This document shows positions 1 through 7,959 of a stretch of DNA of 16,606 bases, piece after piece. The notes beneath the pieces are model-generated. The model was not told where the DNA came from and made no database searches. It saw only the letters and a program-made list of their open reading frames with translations. Source of the stretch: 66-474 sp051961995 (GTDB taxonomy: Bacteria > Pseudomonadota > Gammaproteobacteria > Xanthomonadales > Rhodanobacteraceae); NCBI GenBank assembly GCA_051961995.1, contig JBQCCR010000029.1, positions 1 through 16,606 on the forward strand. Direction: 5' to 3'. The translations under genes were made by a program, and so were the position numbers. The first letter of the stretch is position 1, and the number at the start of each line of letters is the position of its first letter.

Positions 1-360
1 CACCGCCTGCGCGGCGGTGTGGCGGAACAGGCAGTACAGCATCTGCTCGCGCGTCAGCGTGGACTTCTGCCCGAACGCGCCGGCGATGTCGGCCACCATT
101 TTCGCCTGGATCCGCCAGATCGCCACCAGCTCCGGCAGCACGGTCAGCCAGCCCAGCGGTCCGGGCGGGAGCGACAACGAGGCCGATGTCAGGAAGGCGC
201 GACGGCGGGCGTGCGCGGCGATGGCTTCCGCGCGCACGCGCGGCGAAACGCTGGGCGGTTCCGCGCTGCGCGGAATGTCGCCGAGAAAATCCAGGATGGT
301 GCGTGCGATGCGCGAAGCGTGCGGCGGGGAAACGGGTGCGGCGGCGGTGAGGGCGTTCAT
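1..360 (-). CDS. EcsC-like protein of unknown function, N-terminal part (cut by window edge)
   Basis: The first 120 codons read leftward from an ATG at 360 and stay open to the window edge, so the C-terminus is missing. The N-terminal 50 residues are Ala/Pro/Arg-rich. They are followed by a hydrophobic patch, LSLPPGPLGWLTVLPELVAIW (residues 62-82, one residue shortened in reading as LPPGPLGWLTVLPEL), and then a charged amphipathic segment (RIQAKMVADIAGAFG). A glycine/proline-rich hydrophobic turn followed by such a helix recalls EcsC-family proteins, which are uncharacterised membrane-associated proteins. I recognise the type only loosely and assign no function. No clear Shine-Dalgarno precedes the ATG. 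It lies 66 bp downstream of the pteridine reductase on the same strand and could be cotranscribed with it. A different start (for example a TTG about 20 bases upstream) cannot be excluded. Confidence 0.6.
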   Translation of the reverse strand, partial: MNALTAAAPVSPPHASRIARTILDFLGDIPRSAEPPSVSPRVRAEAIAAHARRRAFLTSASLSLPPGPLGWLTVLPELVAIWRIQAKMVADIAGAFGQKSTLTREQMLYCLFRHTAAQAV

Positions 361-426
361 GGGATGTTGCGCTGGGTGCAATACGCGCAGCGTGCCAGAC
401 AGGAGCTCAAGAACACATGAACGCCG

Positions 427-1173
427 TCAAATATTGAGTGCCCGGCCGCCGTCCACGCGGATGATTTCGCCGGTCACGAACGGGGCATCGCGCAACAGCC
501 ACAACACCGCACCGGCGATGTCATCCGGCCTGCCGGCGCGCTGCAGCGGCGTGCGCGCGACGATCGCCTGCCGGTCCGCATATTCCTTGCCGGATTCCGG
601 CCACAGCACCGCGCCGGGCGCGACCCCGTTGACGCGCACTTCGGGGCCGAGCTCCTGCGCCAACGACAGCGTGGCCATCGCCAGCGCCGCCTTGCTCATG
701 CAGTACGCGGCATGCTGCGGCAGCGGGCGCTGCGCATAGATATCCACGATATTGACGATCGCGCCGCGCGCAGACTTCAAATGCGGTGCCGCGGCTTGCG
801 CGAGCAATACCGGCGCGCGCGCGTTCGCCGCGAAGAATTCATCGCATTGCCGCGCGGTGATGTCGCCCAGCGGCGTGGGGTAAAACGACGACGCGTTGTT
901 GACCAGCGCATCCAGCCGGCCGAAGCGCGCAATGGTTTGCTCGATCAATTCCGGAAGGCGGTCGGCCTCCGCAAGATTGGCTTGCAGGCCGAGCGTCGAA
1001 TTCGCGCGCGCAGTCTCCAGCTCCGCAATCAGCGCGTCGCGTTCCGCGCGCGAGTTCCGGCAGTGCAGCGCCACGTCGTAACCGGCGCCGTGCAGCGTAC
1101 GCGCGATCATCGCGCCGACGCGTCTGGCGGCGCCGGTGACCAGAGCGACAGGCCGTTCCGATGACTTCATCAT
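427..1173 (-). CDS. Pteridine reductase, SDR family (PTR1/FolM-like)
   Basis: This 248-residue short-chain dehydrogenase/reductase probably uses NADPH to reduce dihydropteridines (dihydrobiopterin, dihydromonapterin or dihydrofolate) in the cytoplasm. The nucleotide-binding motif is TGAARRVG (13-20), with a basic residue in the glycine loop as in pteridine reductases, and NNAS follows at 92-95. The catalytic Tyr157 and Lys161 lie in YCMSK. Asp144 in NIVDIYAQRPL stands 13 residues before the Tyr, where ordinary SDRs have Ser. The D-13-Y-4-K spacing matches Leishmania PTR1 (D181, Y194, K198). The C-terminal VTGEIIRVDGG is typical of SDRs. The start is one of two adjacent ATGs (1173 or 1170), preceded by AGGA about 10 bases upstream. 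The open frame continues much further upstream, but that part is antisense to the methyltransferase. The gene is divergent from that methyltransferase with a 51-bp gap. Confidence 0.88.
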   Translation of the reverse strand: MMKSSERPVALVTGAARRVGAMIARTLHGAGYDVALHCRNSRAERDALIAELETARANSTLGLQANLAEADRLPELIEQTIARFGRLDALVNNASSFYPTPLGDITARQCDEFFAANARAPVLLAQAAAPHLKSARGAIVNIVDIYAQRPLPQHAAYCMSKAALAMATLSLAQELGPEVRVNGVAPGAVLWPESGKEYADRQAIVARTPLQRAGRPDDIAGAVLWLLRDAPFVTGEIIRVDGGRALNI

Positions 1174-1224
1174 GGCCGCGCTATCCTGCGCGATTCGTGC
1201 ACCCACCGCAATTGGGAATCCGTA

Positions 1225-2433
1225 TTGAACATCGAATTGCCCGAGCCCGGCGCCGAAGAACGCGCGCATTCGCAGCGGCTGACCAATGCGATCCGCGCCG
1301 AAATCGACGCGACCGGGCCGATGCCGTTTGCGCGCTTCATGGAGCGCTGTCTGTATGCACCGGGACTGGGCTATTACAGCGCCGGCCGGCTGAAATTCGG
1401 CGGGGCCGGCGACTTTGTCACCGCGCCGGAACTGGGCTCGCTGTTCGCGCGTTGCGTGGCGCACGCGTTGGCGCCGGCATTGCGTGCCTGCGGCGGGGAA
1501 TCGGTGTGGTTCGAACTGGGCGGCGGCAGCGGAGCGTTCGCGCGCGATTGCCTGCTCGCCTTGCAAAAACTCGAGGCATTGCCGACGCAGTACTGGCTGC
1601 TGGAACCCAGCGCCGATCTGCGCGAGCGCCAACGCGAGCTATTGCATGGAGCCTTGCCGCCGGAATTGTTCGCGCGCTTGCAGTGGCTGGATCGCCCGCC
1701 GCAGGCGTCGTGGAGGGGCGTGCTGTTCGCCAACGAGGTGCTGGACGCGCTGCCGGTCACGCGGTTCCGGATGGGCGAGGGCGAAGTGTTCGAGGAACAT
1801 GTCGCCTTGAGTCAGGTGACGCCGGATGCGGACAACCCTTTCATCCGCGTGGATCAACCGGCCGATGCACTGGTGGCCGGCGCGGTGCGGCACCTGCAAC
1901 GCAAGCTCGGCGCGCCGTTCGCCGATGGCTACCGTTCCGAAGTGCTGCCGCAACTGCCGTGGTGGATCGAAGCGATCGCGGGCACCCTGCAGCAAGGCGC
2001 GGCGCTGTTCGTGGATTACGGTTATCCGCGCCGCGAGCTTTATCTTCCCGAGCGCCGCGACGGCACGCTGGTGTGCCATTACCGCCATCGTGCACACGAC
2101 GATCCGCTGATCCTCCCGGGTCTGCAGGACATCACCGCGTTCGTGGATTTCACTGCGCTGCTCGAAGCCGGCATCGCGGCCGGTTTCGAATTCGTCAGCT
2201 ACGCGAGCCAGGCGCAGTTCCTGATGGCGAGCGGCCTGGATGCCGCATTCGCGCAAACGTATGCGCAGGCAGGCGATGAGGCAGCGCGCTACGCGTCGGC
2301 GCAGGAAGTCAAGAAACTCACCTTGCCCGGCGAAATGGGCGAACGCTTCCAGGCGATGCTGTTCGCGCGCGATCTGGATTCGGAACGGTTGTTCGCGCCG
2401 CTGGTCGCGGTGGATCGCAGCGAGCGGTTGTAG
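1225..2433 (+). CDS. SAM-dependent methyltransferase, MidA/NDUFAF7 (DUF185) family
   Basis: A 402-residue class I methyltransferase of the family whose mitochondrial member NDUFAF7/MidA methylates an arginine of a complex I subunit; the bacterial substrate is unknown. Visible family landmarks are PMPFARFMERCLYAPGLGYY (33-52, shortened here to its key part YAPGLGYY), the SAM-binding glycine loop FELGGGSG (96-103), NEVLDALPV (170-178), VDYGYPRREL (263-272), CHYRHRAHDDPL (284-295) and QDITAFVDF (301-309). The length fits the family. The start is a TTG at 1225 with GGGAA about 6 bases upstream. No in-frame ATG lies nearer to the conserved N-terminus. The gene is divergent from the pteridine reductase and convergent with cca. 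Whether it acts on complex I here is unknown. Confidence 0.88.
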   Translation: MNIELPEPGAEERAHSQRLTNAIRAEIDATGPMPFARFMERCLYAPGLGYYSAGRLKFGGAGDFVTAPELGSLFARCVAHALAPALRACGGESVWFELGGGSGAFARDCLLALQKLEALPTQYWLLEPSADLRERQRELLHGALPPELFARLQWLDRPPQASWRGVLFANEVLDALPVTRFRMGEGEVFEEHVALSQVTPDADNPFIRVDQPADALVAGAVRHLQRKLGAPFADGYRSEVLPQLPWWIEAIAGTLQQGAALFVDYGYPRRELYLPERRDGTLVCHYRHRAHDDPLILPGLQDITAFVDFTALLEAGIAAGFEFVSYASQAQFLMASGLDAAFAQTYAQAGDEAARYASAQEVKKLTLPGEMGERFQAMLFARDLDSERLFAPLVAVDRSERL

Positions 2434-2450
2434 GCGATAGCTCCCATTCT

Positions 2451-2550
2451 CGTCATTCCGGCGAAAGCCGGAACCCAGCGCCTCTGCTTGCGGAAAGGCA
2501 AAGTCGCCGGATGCGGGATCGCCGCTGCGCGGGGTCCGGAATGGCGAACA
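2451..2550. repeat. REP-like doublet between convergent genes
   Basis: The left arm contains a perfect 7-bp hairpin, TTCCGGC-GAAA-GCCGGAA (2456-2473), inside GTCATTCCGGCGAAAGCCGG, a core that resembles dispersed repeats of Xanthomonadales genomes. The right arm (about 2507-2546) is bounded by CCGGA/TCCGG and ends in CCGGAATGGCGA, a degenerate inverted copy of the start of the left arm. The doublet fills the 130-bp gap between the methyltransferase and cca, which are convergent, so the hairpins may also help end or stabilise both transcripts. No T-run follows. The related element at 16092-16188 supports a repeat family. Confidence 0.65.
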
Positions 2551-2563
2551 ACCAGCGCCTGGG

Positions 2564-3784
2564 TTATTTCGGCACCGCCGCGATCGCCTCGATCTGCGCG
2601 CGACGCATCGCTTCGCCGATCGCCGTGCCCTGCAAACCTTGTTCGACGAACGGCTGTGCAGTGACCGCAGCCGCGGCCGCACGCGCCGCACGCAGATAAT
2701 CGGCTTGCGGATAGGGATCGTGTTCGTGCTGCAAGCGGCCGCGCTTGTCGGCCATGCAGGTGAGCAGGAAAATTTCCAGCCGCTGCGGCCTGCGCAGCGC
2801 ATCGAATGAAAGCAGCAGTTCCAAAACGGTGGCGGGCTTCAGTTCCAGTGCGCGGTGCGCATTGAGATGCTGGCGGCAGGTGAGTTCGGCCAGTTGCGCG
2901 TACTCGACCGGTACGCGCAGGCGTTCGCACATCGCGCGCAGCGGCGCGACACCGCGATGCTCGTGTGCGATGTGTCTCGGCAACACCTCTGCGGGCGTCA
3001 GCGCCTTGCCCAGATCGTGCGTGAGCGCGCAGAAGCCGACCAGATCGTTGCCGGGCGCGAGCGATGCCGCCTGGTCCAGCACCAGTTCCAGGTGCACGCC
3101 GCAATCCACTTCCGGGTGATGCTGCGCACTCTGCGGCACGCCGTAGAGCGCGTCCACTTCCGGAAACAGCACGTGCAGCGCGCCGCATTCGCGCAGCGAT
3201 CGCAGGAACGCCGAAGGCCGCGGTTCGGCCAGCGCCTTGCGGGTTTCCGCCCATACGCGTTCGGGAACCAGATGCGCGACCTCGCCGTTGGCGACCATCT
3301 CCCGCATCAGCGCCATGGTTTCCCCGGCGATGCGGAAACCCAGTGGCGCAAACCGCGCGAGGAAACGCGCCACGCGCAGCACGCGCACCGGATCCTCGAC
3401 GAAGGCCGGGGACACGTGCCGCAGGATCCGCTGCTCCAGATCGCGTGCGCCATGGAACGGGTCCACCAGCGCGCCGCGTTCGTCGCGCGCCATCGCGTTG
3501 ATGGTGAGGTCGCGCCGGGCGAGATCCTGTTCCAGCGTGACATCCGGATCGGCATCCACCACGAAGCCGCGATAGCCGCGCCCGGATTTGCGCTCGGTAC
3601 GCGCCAGCGCGTGCTCCGCCTTGGTCTGCGGATGCAGGAACACCGGAAAGTCCCGGCCCACCGCCACAAAGCCTTGCGCCAGCAACTCGTCCGGCGTGGC
3701 GCCGACCACCACGTAATCACGGTCGCCGTGCGCGCGACCGAGCAATTCGTCACGCACCGCGCCGCCTACCAGATAAACGTCCAT
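2564..3784 (-). CDS. cca: Multifunctional CCA tRNA nucleotidyltransferase
   Basis: This 406-residue enzyme adds or repairs the 3'-CCA end of tRNAs from CTP and ATP without a nucleic acid template. The N-terminal nucleotidyltransferase domain starts with YLVGGAVRDELLG (4-16) and has the metal-binding DRD (Asp21, Asp23). The nucleotide-selecting region contains RRDLTINAMA (90-99), and EDPVRVLRVARF (130-141) follows. A C-terminal HD domain is visible: HHPEVDCGVH (222-231) and THDLGK (255-260) with the His256-Asp257 pair. This makes it the gammaproteobacterial type, which also has phosphodiesterase/phosphatase activities. The length matches the E. coli enzyme (412 residues). The ATG at 3784 gives the conserved N-terminus directly, although the Shine-Dalgarno is weak. 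It is transcribed leftward, divergent from the TonB receptor. Confidence 0.96.
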   Translation of the reverse strand: MDVYLVGGAVRDELLGRAHGDRDYVVVGATPDELLAQGFVAVGRDFPVFLHPQTKAEHALARTERKSGRGYRGFVVDADPDVTLEQDLARRDLTINAMARDERGALVDPFHGARDLEQRILRHVSPAFVEDPVRVLRVARFLARFAPLGFRIAGETMALMREMVANGEVAHLVPERVWAETRKALAEPRPSAFLRSLRECGALHVLFPEVDALYGVPQSAQHHPEVDCGVHLELVLDQAASLAPGNDLVGFCALTHDLGKALTPAEVLPRHIAHEHRGVAPLRAMCERLRVPVEYAQLAELTCRQHLNAHRALELKPATVLELLLSFDALRRPQRLEIFLLTCMADKRGRLQHEHDPYPQADYLRAARAAAAAVTAQPFVEQGLQGTAIGEAMRRAQIEAIAAVPK

Positions 3785-3890
3785 GCGGGCATTCTGCCAG
3801 CGAAACCCGGGGCGACGGTGCGCGGGTTCGAGAGTGCGGCGAAGGCCGGCGCGCTTTCACGCGCAAGGGGGCGCACAAGGGCCTCGGCAC

Positions 3891-3919
3891 TTGTCGCAAC
3901 TTCGGCAATTGATTAAAAG
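3891..3919 (+). promoter_or_regulatory. Candidate sigma-70 promoter of the TonB receptor gene
   Basis: TTGTCG (3891-3896) and TAAAAG (3914-3919) are separated by 17 bases, in one of the few AT-rich patches of the 197-bp gap between cca and the receptor. An inverted repeat, ACAAG-N10-CTTGT (3875-3879 and 3890-3894), overlaps the proposed -35 box and could be an operator. The match to consensus is moderate and start-site data are absent. Confidence 0.4.
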
Positions 3920-3981
3920 GTAGCGGCCGGCGGGGACGAAGGCCGGCGCGGGGAGCCAAAAATTCTTTCGGGAGACGTCGC

Positions 3982-6930
3982 ATGAAGTCGTCGCACGTGT
4001 TGCGGCCGGTCGTCGTGACTGGCCTTCTGCTGTCGCTTGCCTTGGCGCCTGCCGCATGGGCGCAGGACGCGCAAGCCGTCAGTCCGCAGACTTCCACTGA
4101 TCAGGGCAATGTCCAGCGGCTTCAGGCCATCGAAGTGCTGGGCTCGCGCATCAAGAAGGCGGAAGTGGTGGGGCAGACGCCGGTTCTGACCATCACCGCG
4201 AAGGATATTCAGCAGTCGGGCCTGGCCTCCATCGGTGACGTGATCCAGCAGCTTTCCGTTAGCGGCTCCTCGCTCAACACCAAATTCAATTCGGCCGGAA
4301 ATTTCGGTTTCGCGCCGGACGGCTCGGGCGTGGGCTCGGGCTCGACCACGATTTCGCTGCGCAGCCTGAATCCGAAGCGCACCTTGATCCTGGTGGACGG
4401 CCTGCGCTGGGTGAATGAATCATCGGCTTCGGGTGTATCCGCGGCGGTGGACTTGAACACCCTGCCGGCCAGCGTGATTGACCACATCGAAATCCTGACC
4501 GACGGCGCTTCGGCCCTGTACGGCTCCGATGCGATCGCGGGCGTGGTGAACATCATCACCAAGAAATCGCAGGACGGCGCCGCGCTGCATGCCTATTACG
4601 GCGATTATTCGCTGTCCGGCGGCAAGACCTGGAATGGCGATGCGTCGTTCGGCGGCAAGGGCGACCGTTACAGCTTCTTCGTGGATGTCAGCCACTACAA
4701 GCAGGATGCGATCAGCTCCTCGGCGTGGGGTCGCTCGAGTGACGAATGCGTGCCGGGCACCGGGCTTGCGAACTGCTCCTCGGCCACCCCGTTCACGCGC
4801 GTGCTGTTCGACGTGCCAGGCGGCGGCGATGTGACGCGTTCGGACGGCACCACGATCTGCAGCGACGGGTTCTGCAGCATTACCGCCAATGGCGTCGCCG
4901 GCCCCAGCGGCGTGCAGGACTTTCCGGATGGTTATCACCACTTCACCAATGCGGATCGCTTCAATTTCGCGCCCTACAACCTGTTGCTGACGCCGTCGGA
5001 GCGCAGCGGATTTTTTGCGCAAACCGATTACAACGTCACCAGCAACATTGATTGGTACATGCGCGGGCTGTACAACACGCGCAAGTCGGTCAATCAGGCC
5101 GCACCGGAACCGATCTTTCTCGGTCAGGCGTTCTGCTTCCTGATTGATCGCTGCTACAACGTCAGCGTGGACGCGACCAATCCGTACAACCCGTTCGGAT
5201 TCACGCTGGACTCCAGCAGCCCCGACTTCGGCCTCGGCCGGCGCCCGGTGGAGGGCGGTCCGCGCATCTTCTCGCAGAAGACGGATACGCGTTACTTCGC
5301 GACCGGACTGGTTGGCAATTTCGGCTGGGGCGATCGCGACCTCAACTGGGATGTGAACCTGGTGCGCGCGGACAACGATGCGACGCAGGACGTCACCGGC
5401 ACCTACAACATCGCGCACATCCAGAAGGCGGTCGGCCCGCTTGCGGATTGCCAGGCCGATCCGGCGTGCGTGCCGCTGAACCTGTTCGGCGGCCCCGGCA
5501 CGATCACGCCGGACATGCTCAATTACATCCTGTTCAACGAACACGACACCAGTCATCAATCGCTGGGTTTGTTCACCGCCAATCTCAACGGCGATCTGTT
5601 CAAGCTGCCGGCGGGCTGGCTGGATTTCGCTACCGGCTATGAGCATCGCAATCTGAACGGCAATTACCAACCGGATGCGATCATTGTGGCGGGCGAGTCC
5701 AATGGCGTGCCCTCCAAGCCGACCTCCGGCGGTTACAACGTGGACGAGTTCTATCTGGAGTTGAACGCGCCCCTGCTGGCCGACCTGCCGTTCGCCAAGC
5801 ACCTGGATGTGGATCTGGCCTCACGCTATTCCAACTACTCGACGTTCGGCGGCACCACCAACAGCAAATTCGGGTTCCGCTGGCAGGTCAATGACGACCT
5901 CACTTTCCGCGGTACCTGGGGGCAGGGTTTCCGCGCGCCGTCCATCGGCGAGTTGTTCGGCACGTTCTCGCGCTTCGATGCGACCCTCACCGACCCGTGC
6001 AACTTCGACAGCCCGGTGGCCAGCCCGCAGGTCGCGGCCAATTGCGCGGCTCTGGGTGTGCCGAATCCCGCAACCTTCGAACAATCCAATTCGCAGATTT
6101 CGGTGCTGACGGGCGGCAATCCCAACCTGCAGCCGGAGAAATCGCGCGACATTTCGCTGGGCACCGTGTACAGCCCGTCCTGGGCGGAGAACACCGCGTG
6201 GTCCAAGCGGCTGGACTTCGAACTGACCTATTACAAGATCGCGATCAAGGACGCGATCCAGGCCAAGGACGCGCAGACCCTGCTGGATCGCTGCGCGGAA
6301 ACATTGGATCCGGTGTTCTGCGGCGTGCAGTCGCGCAACGCGGCCGGGTTCGTCACCTTCCTCAACGACACCCTGGAGAACCTCGGGCGCGTTGACACCA
6401 ACGGCCTGGATTTCTCGGTGAACTGGCTGGGCAACGAAGCGAACTGGGGTCAGCTGAGCGCCAGCTGGGAAAGCACCTACGTCAAGCACTACCAGGTGCT
6501 CGACACCAGCACCGGGCTGGCGGAGCCCGACGGCGTCGGCATCGAAGTGCATGACAGTGGCGTGCCGCGGCTGCGCTCCACGGTGCGCTTGAACTGGGCG
6601 CTGGGCCAGTGGTCGGCGTCCTGGGCAGTGCGCTACATCTCCGGCTTCACCGAGGATTGCTCCGCGGCGGGCGGATTCCCGGTGTGCCCGGTCGCGCCGA
6701 GCGATCGCTTCCCGGATGGTTCCCATCGCCTGGGCGCAACGGCTTACAACGACCTCCGCGCGAGCTGGACGTTGCCGATCCAGACGCCGTTGACCATTTC
6801 GGGCGGCGTGAACAACATCCTCGATCGCGACCCGCCGACCTGCCTGTCGTGCTCGCTCAATGGCTACGACGCGTCCAACTACGATCTGCCGGGGCGGTTC
6901 TGGTATCTGGAAGCGAACCTGAGGTTCTGA
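3982..6930 (+). CDS. TonB-dependent outer-membrane receptor
   Basis: A 982-residue receptor for energy-dependent uptake of an unknown substrate across the outer membrane. The signal peptide (1-27) has the hydrophobic core VVVTGLLLSLALAPAA and ends AWA before Gln28. A TonB-box-like IEVLGSRI follows (50-57). The plug domain contains RTLILVDG (133-140) and ends with GSDAIAGVVNIITKK (181-195). The rest is the barrel, with aromatic beta-strands and a terminal Phe after WYLEANLR, as outer-membrane proteins require. There are exactly 16 cysteines, in eight close pairs (256/265, 293/298, 385/391, 490/496, 673/688, 771/780, 893/902, 954/957), which suggests disulfide-closed loops. GGAG lies 7 bases before the ATG. 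It is flanked by its own candidate promoter and a strong terminator, so it is probably monocistronic. No neighbouring gene identifies the substrate. Confidence 0.95.
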   Translation: MKSSHVLRPVVVTGLLLSLALAPAAWAQDAQAVSPQTSTDQGNVQRLQAIEVLGSRIKKAEVVGQTPVLTITAKDIQQSGLASIGDVIQQLSVSGSSLNTKFNSAGNFGFAPDGSGVGSGSTTISLRSLNPKRTLILVDGLRWVNESSASGVSAAVDLNTLPASVIDHIEILTDGASALYGSDAIAGVVNIITKKSQDGAALHAYYGDYSLSGGKTWNGDASFGGKGDRYSFFVDVSHYKQDAISSSAWGRSSDECVPGTGLANCSSATPFTRVLFDVPGGGDVTRSDGTTICSDGFCSITANGVAGPSGVQDFPDGYHHFTNADRFNFAPYNLLLTPSERSGFFAQTDYNVTSNIDWYMRGLYNTRKSVNQAAPEPIFLGQAFCFLIDRCYNVSVDATNPYNPFGFTLDSSSPDFGLGRRPVEGGPRIFSQKTDTRYFATGLVGNFGWGDRDLNWDVNLVRADNDATQDVTGTYNIAHIQKAVGPLADCQADPACVPLNLFGGPGTITPDMLNYILFNEHDTSHQSLGLFTANLNGDLFKLPAGWLDFATGYEHRNLNGNYQPDAIIVAGESNGVPSKPTSGGYNVDEFYLELNAPLLADLPFAKHLDVDLASRYSNYSTFGGTTNSKFGFRWQVNDDLTFRGTWGQGFRAPSIGELFGTFSRFDATLTDPCNFDSPVASPQVAANCAALGVPNPATFEQSNSQISVLTGGNPNLQPEKSRDISLGTVYSPSWAENTAWSKRLDFELTYYKIAIKDAIQAKDAQTLLDRCAETLDPVFCGVQSRNAAGFVTFLNDTLENLGRVDTNGLDFSVNWLGNEANWGQLSASWESTYVKHYQVLDTSTGLAEPDGVGIEVHDSGVPRLRSTVRLNWALGQWSASWAVRYISGFTEDCSAAGGFPVCPVAPSDRFPDGSHRLGATAYNDLRASWTLPIQTPLTISGGVNNILDRDPPTCLSCSLNGYDASNYDLPGRFWYLEANLRF

Positions 6931-6952
6931 TCGTCAGACACGTTGCAACTTG

Positions 6953-6984
6953 AAAACCGGCGCCTCTCGGCGCCGGTTTTTTTT
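6953..6984 (+). terminator. Rho-independent terminator of the TonB receptor gene
   Basis: A perfect 12-bp stem, AAAACCGGCGCC (6953-6964) with GGCGCCGGTTTT (6969-6980), has a TCTC loop and a run of eight T (6977-6984), 22 bases after the receptor stop codon. It stands between convergent genes. Read leftward it is followed by TTTTC, so it may also stop transcription of the NDUFA9-like gene. Confidence 0.93.
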
Positions 6985-6989
6985 GGCGA

Positions 6990-7958
6990 TCAGCCCGCCT
7001 GCTCGTAAGCATGCCGCGCGGAATCGCGCTGGCTTGCGCGCGCTTCGTCCATGCGTCGTTCGCGCTGCGGTAGCGCCAGCAGTTCGGGCAGCAGCACGTC
7101 GAAGCGACGCGGGCTAATACCGAGTTCGGCCAATCCGTCGCGAGTACCCACGGCATCCAGCTTCAGCGATTTGAAATTGTCGGAAGAGAACGGCCGGCCG
7201 GGCACGAAGTCGAAGATGCGCGCCTGCAACCAGCCCAGCGCGTCCGGCAGTGGCAGCACCAGGCGACGCAGGTCCGCTGCGTCGCGGATCATGCGCACGA
7301 TCCGCACGAGCGTATAGACATCCGGGCCGTACAGCTCGTGAATGCGACCGCAACTCGCGCGGTCGTGCACGCAGCGGGTGAGCGCGCGCACCACATCTCC
7401 CACGTACACCGGCGCGACCTTCGCACGCGGGCGCGCCAGCGGCAGCACCGGCGATAGCTTCAGCAGTGCGTGAAAACGCGAAACCAGCCCGTCGCCGTGT
7501 CCATACACAATGGTCGGGCGGAAGATCGTCCAGTCCAGTCCCGAGTTCTTGACCAGCGTTTCGGCTTCGCCGCGCGTCTTCAGGTATTTCGACGCGTCGT
7601 TGCCTGCATTGATCGAGCTCATCTGCAGCAGACGATGCACGCCGGCCCCACGGCAGGCCGCGATCACGGTCGCGGTAAGGTCCGCGTGCGCGCGCGAAAA
7701 GCGCGCCCCGCCGGTTTCATTCAGGATGCCGACCAGGTTGATCACGCTGTCGTGGCCGCCGAAGCGTTGCATCAGCGCGGCGCGGTCGTAGACATCGGTG
7801 CTGAGGATTTTCACCGAAGGCAGCACCAGCAGGCCGCGCCGCCGCTCGCGATTGCGCGACAACACGGTGACCGCATGGCCTTCGGCCACCAGCTTCGGCA
7901 CCAGATGGCTGCCGATGAAACCGGTTCCGCCCAGCACCACGATCTTCTGCGCGCGCAT
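6990..7958 (-). CDS. NDUFA9-like atypical SDR, NAD(P)-binding protein
   Basis: A 322-residue extended/atypical short-chain dehydrogenase of the type annotated as complex I NDUFA9 subunit family. The Rossmann loop is GGTGFIGSHL (10-19). SSINAGNDASKYLKTRGEAE (114-133) and FRPTIVYG (146-153) are hallmarks of the NmrA/NDUFA9-like group. The middle region has VAPVYVGDVVRA, and the C-terminus is charged and probably poorly structured. These proteins bind NAD(P) but usually lack a defined catalytic activity; the bacterial role is uncertain. The ATG is one base past the slt stop codon (TGACATG), with AAGGA 7 bases upstream inside slt, so translation is probably coupled to slt. No respiratory complex I genes are visible nearby. 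Confidence 0.85.
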   Translation of the reverse strand: MRAQKIVVLGGTGFIGSHLVPKLVAEGHAVTVLSRNRERRRGLLVLPSVKILSTDVYDRAALMQRFGGHDSVINLVGILNETGGARFSRAHADLTATVIAACRGAGVHRLLQMSSINAGNDASKYLKTRGEAETLVKNSGLDWTIFRPTIVYGHGDGLVSRFHALLKLSPVLPLARPRAKVAPVYVGDVVRALTRCVHDRASCGRIHELYGPDVYTLVRIVRMIRDAADLRRLVLPLPDALGWLQARIFDFVPGRPFSSDNFKSLKLDAVGTRDGLAELGISPRRFDVLLPELLALPQRERRMDEARASQRDSARHAYEQAG

Positions 7959-7959
7959 G

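Noticed and set aside
427..1632. Leftward 401-codon frame extending the pteridine reductase upstream
   Set aside because: The extra 153 codons lie antisense to the methyltransferase and show no protein family features; the SDR fold begins at the ATG pair at 1173/1170.
4420..5802. Long leftward open frame of 460 codons inside the TonB receptor gene
   Set aside because: It is antisense to a complete, recognisable receptor and its Arg/Val/Ala-rich translation has no domain; GC-rich third positions create such shadows.
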